Assembly (NCBI GenBank): GCA_904063045.1
Contig: CAJFCJ010000005.1
Coordinates: 2,325,167-2,389,166 of the forward strand
Length of the DNA stretch: 64,000 bases
DNA from: Dimorphilus gyrociliatus
Taxonomy: Eukaryota; Annelida; Polychaeta; Dinophilidae
Direction of reading: 5' to 3'
Made by a program: the position numbers and the translations under genes. Position 1 is the first letter of the stretch. The number at the start of each line of letters is the position of its first letter. Positions 55,964 to 64,000 of this stretch are shown one piece after another. The notes beneath the pieces were generated by a model that was not told where the DNA came from, ran no database searches, and saw nothing but the letters and a program-made list of their open reading frames with translations.

Positions 55964-57044
55964 ACATTTATGCCAACTAACCAAACCAGTCAAAATCCAT
56001 CTAATAAATAAAGAACAATACAAGATAATACAATAGATCTATTTCGTTTAGAGCAAAAATATCCTATCAGTTACTTTCATTTCTTCTTATCTCTTTCCAT
56101 TGTCTTAAGCTTTTATTTCTCAAAAAGTATCTTTTGTATAAAAAAAGAAAAAGAAGCTACAACCAGATGATAAGAGCTATTATTTTCTTTATTTGTAATC
56201 TACCTCCCTTTGCCTCGATTCAATAGCGATGAAATTAGAAGCAATTCTATAGTTTTACTAATGAAATTAATCGCACAAATTCAGTTGATATAGTTGTAAT
56301 TTATACAATATAGATGGATTAATTTGGATTGAAAGAGTTATCAGGAGATTATTCTTGTAGGATATTAGTCAATTGGCAAGGAGAAGGAAAAATAAATTTA
56401 GCATTTTTCTAGAAATCCTCTAGAACTGATTGGAAAACTGATTTTCATGAGAAGAATCTATTATGGTGTGCCTCGTTTTAATCCTCGATTAGTGTAGTTA
56501 CACTAACCACCATTTAGTACAATTCTTTATATGTTTCGAAGCAACTCAATGTTATACTTCGAACTGATTTAGAGAGAAATTTGATGAAATCAAATAACAA
56601 TACTGAAAAGAATGTGAGAGGGGAGGATCAGATAGTAAATTGATAGAATGTTACCTACTCTCCAGAAAGGAAGAGATTGATAAGTCATTGCATAAACGTT
56701 TATCTATAGATTTATATAATATAACTACTGTATAATACATCATCAACAAGACTTTTAATCTAGACCTATTTTAAATTTTATCCAACATCTAAGTCGACAA
56801 TAATAAAAACAACTTGACAAATACTTAGGCAGGTATAGCTATATCCTCTGAGAAGAATATGACGCTGAGTACTTTCATCATTGTATATAAAAGAAAGCGG
56901 AATTACAACACAAGTAAATTTAGGTTTGAACCTACGTCTGAACAGTTTATTAAATATTGCATCATAGTGAATTAAAGTAAGTAATTTCAATAAATGATAA
57001 ATTGATTTTTATTCATTTTGACCAATTTTTCATATAGAGTTGCT
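55964..57044. other. Intergenic, AT-rich
   Basis: About 1.1 kb between member 7 and the fragment at 57045. No supported gene; the ORF at 56778-56990 has no recognisable feature. Confidence 0.55.
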
Positions 57045-57413
57045 ATGGCAAGATTTAGTGATTATTGTGACGTATTGGAGAAAAGTAAAAACAGCAATAA
57101 ACAAGAATTATTGCAGTTGGCAAAACAAATTCAAGAGAAGATTGCGTTAATTGAACAACAGAAGAAGATAGAATTGGAAAATTTAAATAATACAATTATG
57201 TCTATTATACAAACGATTCTTTTGCATACGAATTTGTTTGACGACGACGATGACGACGAAGAAGAAGAAGAAGAAGACGATGATGAGGAGGAAGGTGAAG
57301 ACGATTATGAATATTATTACAATGACGAAGAAGGTAATGATAATGATCATGATCATGATGACGACGACGACGACGACGATGATGATGATGATGATGGGAA
57401 CTTTTCTCTATAA
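57045..57413 (+). CDS. Cluster family fragment 8: short coiled coil with Asp/Glu tail
   Basis: ORF of 122 residues from the ATG at 57045, with acceptor-like catatag 7 bases upstream. Residues 1-60 match the start of the family coiled coil (LAKQIQEKIALIEQQKKIEL), then the sequence falls into an Asp/Glu/His tract encoded by GAC/GAT/GAA microsatellite DNA and stops. It could be a decayed copy in which a GAY repeat expanded into the frame, or a short acidic protein. No C-terminal domain follows downstream in any frame. Confidence 0.5.
   Translation: MARFSDYCDVLEKSKNSNKQELLQLAKQIQEKIALIEQQKKIELENLNNTIMSIIQTILLHTNLFDDDDDDEEEEEEDDDEEEGEDDYEYYYNDEEGNDNDHDHDDDDDDDDDDDDDGNFSL
57241..57396 (+). repeat. 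GAY/GAR trinucleotide tract inside an ORF
   Basis: Runs of GAC, GAT and GAA/GAG codons, with an almost pure GAC then GAT run at 57358-57395, encoding Asp and Glu. Likely length-variable. Confidence 0.85.
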
Positions 57414-58093
57414 AAAAGAAAAAGAATATTAAAAATTAGTTGTCTTAAAGTTGATTAATTCATTTTGTTTTTTTTCTCGTCTTCATAAATAAACATATTT
57501 CTATAAATCATATATATATTCGAATAATTATCTTTTCTTTTAGCCTAATTAGAACTATAAAAACAACCAGACAGACAGTATTGTAACTTATTTAGCGACA
57601 TTTGTGAGTTGTTGTAATTGAGCAGTAATACCCATACATAGTAACATAAAACGCCAATCTTTTAAAGATATTCGATATTTGGAGTAAAATAATAATAAAA
57701 ATAATAAAGAATTCCAAGAAAACAACTATATTAATAAACTTTTAAAAGTTTATTAATTAAATTGAAAAATGAAAATGATCTTTTAATAAAATGGAAATAA
57801 AAGTCTTTTAAAATTATTATAATACTATTAATGAAGATAATTAGGCCCTTTATCTGATAAATAGTCATCTCTTTAAAATAAATTATTAGTATTCGTTCAA
57901 TTTTTATATCAAAAGTCGCCATTTTGATTAAATTGTTTTTTTTTTAGTGTTGCGCCTGATATGATCGGGCCTGAACGAGAATAATAATTCGGCGTAACTA
58001 AAAAAATCTACTTCCGCTTCAACTCACACTAAAACTGGTATGACTATTTTGCCCCATACATAACTTCTTTTTACTATATCAAATCTTATTGAA
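57414..58093. other. Spacer, AT-rich
   Basis: 680 bases between the acidic fragment and member 9, both on plus. No gene seen. Confidence 0.6.
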
Positions 58094-58957
58094 ATGGAAA
58101 ATAGCGAAAGTAAGAATAACTCGAACGTTTTGAAAGAGAGAGAGGAGAGAAAGGCTAAGGCTAAGGAAGAGTATGATAATTTATCCGAAAAATTAAATAC
58201 ATATATCAGCCAGTTAGACGATCAAAAGGACAAAGAAATAAATAAACTTAATCACGAAGTAACTTCGCTGATAGCGAAAATTAAGAAGCAAGAAAATGCC
58301 CTTCAAGATGAAATTGAAATATATTTCGCTGACAAAAAGTCCACCTTGAACCAATTGTTGAACGATGCTAAGAAATTATATGAAATTCAAGATCAAATTT
58401 TTACGTTACAACTTCAAAGTGATTTAACAACGGCAATGAGCAATTTAAGGCGAGAATGTACTGTTCTGATGGACAAAACCGGTGTATTTCAAAAGAGCTT
58501 GGCTTTTGAACAGTTTGATATTGGAATATTTACGGGAAACAGGAAGCCACTTTTCGACCTGAATGATATATTATCATCAGACAAAGATAATAAAAGCTTA
58601 GCGAATTCAGGTAAATTTAAATGAACATATAATTTAATGTATTAAAAAGCTTTTCTTTTTTTTTACTATATTAATATTATAGAGAATAAGAGTGAGTGTG
58701 AACAAGCAAATAACATGTTCTCTACATCCCCGGATAAACAACCTTTGTCAAAGGAATTAATTTCTACTGCACCTAGGAAGAAAAAAATTGAAAAAGTTGC
58801 TAAGAATTTTGAAGGAGTAAAATTTGGTAAATTATTTATTATATTTGTTTATAAATAAACAAATATTAATATTTGTTTATTTGTATTTATAGCAGGATTT
58901 GGATCAGGATTTACTTTCGGTAACGCAGAGCCGAAAAATTCGTTTACATTCAAATAG
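58094..58957 (+). CDS. Cluster family member 9, C-terminal domain replaced by FG-like tail
   Basis: Three exons: 58094-58610, 58683-58826, 58893-58957; 241 residues, both introns phase 1. The coiled coil (about 15-125; LNHEVTSLIAKIKKQENALQ) and the helix plus linker (MDKTGVFQKSLAFEQFDIG) are typical of the family. Instead of the 250-residue C-terminal domain there is a charged linker with a basic stretch (PRKKKIEKVAKNFE) and a last exon rich in Phe-Gly (GFGSGFTFGNAEPKNSFTF). FG motifs of this kind occur in nucleoporins and some transport cofactors, but one short tail is no proof of function. Exons 2-3 were chosen by phase and acceptors. Confidence 0.68.
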
Positions 58958-59072
58958 GAGCAGTAAGAAATAAAGAGTTAATCAAAATATGTAAAGTTAT
59001 TGAGAGAGTAGGAAACAAGTTTATAATTGTTTTTATTGTATATTTCTTCAATTTTTTATCGGTTTTTATATA

Positions 59073-60302
59073 TTAAACAAAGTTATAATTGAGGTTAATT
59101 GGAAAATATTTGAATATTAATCTAGATTCATCCTCTAAACAGGATAGGCAAAAGATAATTTGTTCGTTATCAATTCTATAGTTTAATAATCTTTCTTGAG
59201 GGAATACTCTCTCCATTTTGATTGTCATTGCCAATAGACTTTGAGGACAGATAAGAATAATATTTTCATTAGCGCATACAACAAGAAATCCTTTTGTTGT
59301 TATATAATCAATTATCTTTCGTAATACTGATTTATTACCTCCTTCGTCTAATTCTTGAATGATAATATCTTTCCATTCGTTCTTCTCTAAATCAGCAAAT
59401 ACTAATAGATTGTCAGATATATTGTATAAAACATTTTCCATAACAATATTATGTTCAAATTTCATTATTCTACTTGATAAGGATACAGTTTCCGTTGTTT
59501 TTTTATGTCTTTTGACAATTGTTGAATTTTGATAGAGAAGGATAAAATCTTTTAAAACTGCAAATTGTTCAGTAAATCTCTCATTAGATTGTTTTTGAAT
59601 AGTATAATATTCAGAACTGTAGAAAGGTTTTGTTATAATTGATACAGTTGCTGAAGATTTCAATAATTGAATATAAGATATTCTATTATCGTTTGTCATT
59701 GTTATACTATCAATTTTACCATCAACACTATAAATAACCTGATTTCTTTGTAATTCAACAATTTCGCATGAATTTCTAAGAACATAAAATCCATTTTCGT
59801 TCGATATTACTTTATCAATTTTATCATGAAATTCTATGAATTCTTCTTTAATTGGATTTTCAAAATTTGGTATTTTAAGATTGCCAATTTCAAGGCCATT
59901 TAAAGAATCGGATTTTTGGAAAACGCCCTTCTTTCTCATTAGGTTATCGGCGTAGTATTTAACGTTTTCAATCATCTTTGAAAAATCACTTTTTAATATC
60001 TTATCTGGAATTTTCTTACGATTTTCGTATAATCTTTCAATATACGATACAATATTTTTAAGATTATCCTTCTTTTCCGAGTAGAATAATTCAATTTCAG
60101 TTCGAATATCTTCCTGTCTATCGTGTATGCTTATCATTAATGACGTAATCTCCGTATTAAGTTTATGTAAGGCTATCCGCTTTTCTTCGTCGATTTTCTC
60201 AATTTTACCTTGAATTTTATTGATAAATAATGAAAAATCATCTTCAGAGAATTCTATTTCATCGTTCAATCGCTTATCAGAAGGATGAACAACTTCCCCC
60301 AT
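59073..60302 (-). CDS. Cluster family member 10 (coiled coil plus propeller-like domain)
   Basis: Single exon, 409 residues from the ATG at 60302; another in-frame ATG at 60350 would add a 16-residue hydrophobic/basic stretch. Coiled coil about 30-115 (IDEEKRIALHKLNTEITSLM), helix FSKMIENVKYYADNL, linker LEIGNLKIPNFENPIKEEF, C-terminal domain with ENGFYVLRNSCEIVEL and IDSITMTNDNRISYI, ending LLNYRIDNEQIIFCL and FKYFPINL. Converges on member 9. Confidence 0.84.
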   Translation of the reverse strand: MGEVVHPSDKRLNDEIEFSEDDFSLFINKIQGKIEKIDEEKRIALHKLNTEITSLMISIHDRQEDIRTEIELFYSEKKDNLKNIVSYIERLYENRKKIPDKILKSDFSKMIENVKYYADNLMRKKGVFQKSDSLNGLEIGNLKIPNFENPIKEEFIEFHDKIDKVISNENGFYVLRNSCEIVELQRNQVIYSVDGKIDSITMTNDNRISYIQLLKSSATVSIITKPFYSSEYYTIQKQSNERFTEQFAVLKDFILLYQNSTIVKRHKKTTETVSLSSRIMKFEHNIVMENVLYNISDNLLVFADLEKNEWKDIIIQELDEGGNKSVLRKIIDYITTKGFLVVCANENIILICPQSLLAMTIKMERVFPQERLLNYRIDNEQIIFCLSCLEDESRLIFKYFPINLNYNFV

Positions 60303-60686
60303 TTTTCGTTTGATAATGAAACAAAATAAAAATGAAACACGTGTTTCCATAGATGTTATTCAGCAAAAAAATGACAACACATGTACTCAATAATTATAAT
60401 AAAAGTTAAAATATAAAATTCTGTATTTTTTAATGGAAGTATCAGAAAAAAAAATCAATTTTGAATACAAATTAGGCCTAAACAAAGCAGTTTGCCTTTC
60501 CCATTTAATAAATAGTCTAACACCTTGTTCTGTTTTTTTTTAAAAAAACAAAAGTTTTAACAATTTCTTTTTATTGTTCTTTTTTTTTGTTACGAAATAG
60601 ACTTTGCTGTGTGTTGTTCTGCATTGAGTACTGATTTTTTTTAATATACAAATATTGAAACAAGATATTATATAAATAATAGAAAA
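60303..60686. other. Divergent spacer
   Basis: 384 bases between members 10 (-) and 11 (+). Poly-T/A tracts; both promoters expected here. Confidence 0.55.
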
Positions 60687-61916
60687 ATGTCTAAAGTAAA
60701 CGCCGATTATTTATGTAATACTTTCTTTAATAGAAATAATAATTATAAAATAATAGATAGGAATGAATTCTCAAAGTTTAAATTGCGTTTAATAGAACGA
60801 ATTAATAGTATTGACGTAAATATGGAGAATGAAATACAAAATTTAAGAGATTCAATTGATATTTTAAATAATGAACTTAGCAGACAGAAAATTGAGATGG
60901 AGACGAAACTTAAGGATTTTTATGATAATAAGAAGAAGATATTAGAACAATATCTATCCGATGTTAATATTTTACAAGAGACTTATGATAAAATTTCAAC
61001 TGATTTTCTTAAAGATGAACTATTGACAATGATTGATTGCATAAAGGAACTATCTAAGAAGATTTCAAATGAGAAAGGCGTATTTAGACCATCAGAATAT
61101 TTAGATGATATAAAAATTGGTAAATTTTCAGTATCGATTGACGAAAAACCTTTTAAAGAATATTCAATTCAGTTGAAAACTCCAATCGAAAAGATTATTG
61201 GCAATAAAAATGAATTTTTTACTATTCTTAATGGAAATCAAATATTCGAATTAAAGGATAATAAGGTTATATTAACAACTAAAGATAGAATTGATGATCT
61301 ATCAATTACATTTGATAAAATGATATCGTATTGTCAATTTTCAAAGGAGAAAATCAAAATTTTCATCCTAAATGAGAATAATTATGCTGTTGAAGACAAT
61401 TTTGAGATAAATTTTCAACATTTCACTGCGGATTACGCAACATTTTCAGTATTGAAAGATACTATATTAATTCACGATAAATCTCAAGTATTAATGTTTA
61501 ATAAGGAAACAATAGAATTATTCTTCTGTTGGACTTATGGAGAAAATAGGAGTGGAGAAATTTCCAATAGGATTAACGAGAACACGTGCTATCAATATTT
61601 CAATCAAACTGGCCTAATATTCGAAAGTTTTAATGAAAGTAATAAGAATTTTCAAATTAACTCAAATAGAAAATTAATTAAATCTATTAAAGATATTATA
61701 ACTGAGTTAAGGAACGGAAAGGTTCTCTTCTGTCATGGAGGAAAGTTAATTATTTTAAATCCTTTTACTTTAGAAAGTTATTTTATAATTATGTCAAAGA
61801 TTTTCCCTGAAGAGAAGCTCTTAGATTATTCTATATCTAATAATGAGATAATCTTTTGCTTTTGTAATAGAATTAATCAATTATCTATTACTTTTAAACA
61901 TTTCTATATTGATTAA
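60687..61916 (+). CDS. Cluster family member 11 (coiled coil plus propeller-like domain)
   Basis: Single exon, 409 residues. Coiled coil about 30-120 (NELSRQKIEMETKLKDFYDN), helix LLTMIDCIKELSKKISNEKG, linker IKIGKFSVSIDEKPFKEYSI, C-terminal domain with KNEFFTILNGNQIFELK and IDDLSITFDKMISY, ending LLDYSISNNEIIFCF and FKHFYID. No RING. Closest neighbour, 261 bases downstream on the same strand, is the RING-bearing member 12. Confidence 0.84.
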   Translation: MSKVNADYLCNTFFNRNNNYKIIDRNEFSKFKLRLIERINSIDVNMENEIQNLRDSIDILNNELSRQKIEMETKLKDFYDNKKKILEQYLSDVNILQETYDKISTDFLKDELLTMIDCIKELSKKISNEKGVFRPSEYLDDIKIGKFSVSIDEKPFKEYSIQLKTPIEKIIGNKNEFFTILNGNQIFELKDNKVILTTKDRIDDLSITFDKMISYCQFSKEKIKIFILNENNYAVEDNFEINFQHFTADYATFSVLKDTILIHDKSQVLMFNKETIELFFCWTYGENRSGEISNRINENTCYQYFNQTGLIFESFNESNKNFQINSNRKLIKSIKDIITELRNGKVLFCHGGKLIILNPFTLESYFIIMSKIFPEEKLLDYSISNNEIIFCFCNRINQLSITFKHFYID

Positions 61917-62177
61917 TACAAAAATTAAAGATGCTTAAAATGTTGGTTAAACTGCGGGAATATTCTTCAATACGACATTTATGATTCAGTACAGTTTTTC
62001 AATAATAAATATATCGAATACAATAGGCAAGTAGGCCGATTTGCTGTAGAAGCATTGCCTGCTATGAGATTTGGCATTCTTTTTTCTCCAACTATCTTAT
62101 AAGTTAATTCCGAATTTTCATTGGTTAAAGTAGCTGATAGAGTAACGGATTATAAGCTAAATAATAAATCTTGGAAT

Positions 62178-63554
62178 ATGGCTTCTGATTGTGCGATCTG
62201 TATGGAGAGTTTAAACGATAAGGATGTTAGACAGTTGCCCTGTCATTCTAGTCATCTGTTCTGCTATCAGTGCCTATTTAAATACGCCGAATCAAATAGG
62301 ATTCGATTTGGGGATTCTTTGCCATGTCCGATATGTAAAACGGAAATAGTATGGCCAAAAAATGGGGTAGAATCATTGAAAAGAGTATTTCTAAGAAGAT
62401 CTCTATCGGAAAGTGATTTTGGTTCAATGTTAGCAAACGAAAGAAGGAAAACCTTACAAGAGCGGAAGAAAAATTTTGATCTATTAGAAGAACAAACGAA
62501 TTATTTAATAAAGAAACTTTTAGATAAGAAAGCTTGTATTGAACAGCAATTGAATAGATTTTATGATGAGAAAATTGAAAATCTTGAACGATTAGAGAAG
62601 GAAGCTGAGGAATTGAACAATACACAACTAATCGATTTACCAAATCTAGGTAAATTGTCTAAAGAGGACAGAGAAAGAGATTTGAATATTTCTATAAAAG
62701 ATATATTAAGGCAGAAGATTTCTGTTGAAAAGAGAAATTCTCACTCAGAACTATGTAAGGTTACCTACTCGAAGGAGGAAGAGCCAGCCTTTCAATACGG
62801 ACTTGTTCAACAAGGTCCTCATTATATAATTGGAGGTAATTATTGTTTCTTTCTTCAAACTGTTTCCGGTTTTTACGAATGTTCAAATTCTAACGCTCTC
62901 CTCTACGATGCAATTAATTTTTCAAGCGCTAATATAAGCAACGATTCATCATTATTCACTTTCACACAAGACGAAACTGCTCTGCTACATAGTCAAATTT
63001 GTAAATGGGATAAGAATACTAAACTATTCTATAAATATCCAACAACTGGAGCGTCAATTGACGAAATTGATTGGGATGATTTCGTCTATTTCCGCCATAA
63101 AAACGACATTATCATTTACGATATAAGATCAGCTAAACTTGTTCGTCAACCATTATACGACCAATTCAAAAACAGTTGCCATACCAAATTCAAAAATGGT
63201 ACTTGGTTTATACTTAAAAATGGATACGATTTCCGATATTATCCAATGAAAAATCTAATTACAACAAGAAATTATCAAGGTCATAATGTCCTTATTCAAA
63301 TACAAGATGGAAAGATCTCAATTAGACAAGATATAATTAATGAATTAAGAAATGGTAAAATACTATTTTCCAATGAAAAATACGTCTTTTTATTGGATGA
63401 GAATTTAAAAAGTGCTAAAGCCTATTTACAAAAGAATCTTTTTAGAGAAGGTCAATTAAAAGCTCATTTTCAATCATTAACCGAAATTCATTTTTGTATA
63501 TTAACAAATATTTCACAAAGCACTCAATATTTAATGAAATGCTATAAATTTTAA
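62178..63554 (+). CDS. Cluster family member 12: canonical RING, coiled coil, C-terminal domain
   Basis: Single exon, 458 residues from the ATG at 62178. Residues about 4-52 are a C3HC4 RING: CAIC, then LPCHSSHLFCYQC and CPIC, so all eight zinc ligands are present. A Ser-rich linker (RRSLSESDFG) and coiled coil (about 90-155) follow, then the C-terminal domain, the most diverged in the cluster (VSGFYECSNSNALLYD, VFLLDENLKSAKAYLQKNLFREGQ, ending EIHFCIL). RING plus coiled coil plus C-terminal interaction domain is the layout of TRIM E3 ubiquitin ligases; no B-box was found. AATAAA overlaps the stop codon region at 63554. Confidence 0.87.
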   Translation: MASDCAICMESLNDKDVRQLPCHSSHLFCYQCLFKYAESNRIRFGDSLPCPICKTEIVWPKNGVESLKRVFLRRSLSESDFGSMLANERRKTLQERKKNFDLLEEQTNYLIKKLLDKKACIEQQLNRFYDEKIENLERLEKEAEELNNTQLIDLPNLGKLSKEDRERDLNISIKDILRQKISVEKRNSHSELCKVTYSKEEEPAFQYGLVQQGPHYIIGGNYCFFLQTVSGFYECSNSNALLYDAINFSSANISNDSSLFTFTQDETALLHSQICKWDKNTKLFYKYPTTGASIDEIDWDDFVYFRHKNDIIIYDIRSAKLVRQPLYDQFKNSCHTKFKNGTWFILKNGYDFRYYPMKNLITTRNYQGHNVLIQIQDGKISIRQDIINELRNGKILFSNEKYVFLLDENLKSAKAYLQKNLFREGQLKAHFQSLTEIHFCILTNISQSTQYLMKCYKF

Positions 63555-64000
63555 ATAAAAAATAAAGATAGAAGGACCAAAATAAAAAACATAAAAGAAA
63601 TTTTTATTTAAATACTTTTGTTTTTTTAAAAAAAAAAAATTAGCCGGTTTTTTTTTTTCTATTCTTATCTTCTTAATCAACGTAAATTTTTTTTTTGCAA
63701 AAATGCATTATTAATGAAAAATAATATAAAAACAATAAAAAGTTTTATTAAGTGAATTTTAAAAAAAAAGAAAAAAAACACAAAAGAAAATTGAATTATT
63801 ACACAAAGAACAATTGAAACAATTAAACAATTTTAGTCAATTATTCATTTTTAAACAGGTAGAAATATTTTCATTTAGATAAAGTATAAAAAAAATTATA
63901 GGAAGATAAAATTTAATATGGCTACCGGTTTGATTTGAAATTAAAACGAGCGGAGAAGGAAATGAGATGGGAAAAACCACAGTAATCCGTGAGTCATTTA
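63555..64000. other. 3' flank, AT-rich to window end
   Basis: Poly-A/T-rich sequence; no ORF or RNA gene recognised. Confidence 0.6.

Noticed and set aside
57238-57432. Met/Thr/Lys-rich ORF
   Set aside because: Alternative frame of the GAY repeat in the fragment at 57045-57413.

Overview
This is nuclear DNA of a compact, AT-rich animal genome. Genes are split by short GT-AG introns, many of them about 45-75 bases, and intergenic DNA is mostly AT-rich with TA, GA and homopolymer tracts. Gene content (filamin, SP17/PEP-19 type IQ proteins, SAP30, MATE, MOB3, POC1, ZGPAT) is bilaterian. A lineage-specific RING/coiled-coil expansion together with very short introns would fit a compact lophotrochozoan such as a small annelid, but the species is inference only. 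No transposon, tRNA, rRNA or CRISPR array was recognised. All exon coordinates were read by hand from splice sites and reading-frame continuity; introns are not verified by transcripts.

Layout. 1-1269 (-): 5' part of a filamin-repeat protein. 1731-15417 (-): a large IQ-motif locus with three alternative N-termini (an SP17-like RIIa docking domain and two different Met-Gly-Cys acylation-type N-termini), all joining the same phase-1 acceptor, with a tiny PEP-19/PCP4-like gene lying inside one intron. 15886-16687 (-): SAP30. 17982-20905 (-): MATE (SLC47-type) transporter in 12 exons. 21751-23721 (+): glutathione synthetase in 10 exons. 24503-26141 (+): COQ6. 26202-28107 (-) and 31843-33270 (-): two copies of a duplicated pair of unknown genes (a single-pass membrane protein and a small proline/serine-rich protein), with MOB3 (30026-31030, +) between them. 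35596-37678 (-): POC1, a centriolar WD40 protein.

From 38863 to 63554 the window is dominated by a local multigene family: at least nine full-length and three truncated copies on both strands. Each full copy has a basic coiled coil, a short linker (IG.(V/I)..P.F..P), and a C-terminal region of about 250 residues with repeated beta-strand-like blocks ending in a conserved IFC(L/F/Y) motif and often a KHF-like motif. Two copies carry RING-type zinc-binding modules, which makes the family TRIM-like in architecture. Most copies are a single exon; the first has six extra N-terminal exons, and three others have replaced the C-terminal domain with basic, acidic or FG-rich tails. Inserted in the cluster are ZGPAT, a divergent kinase-fold protein with a degraded active site, and a small signal-peptide/single-TM protein. 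This cluster and the alternative N-termini of the IQ locus are the two most interesting systems here.
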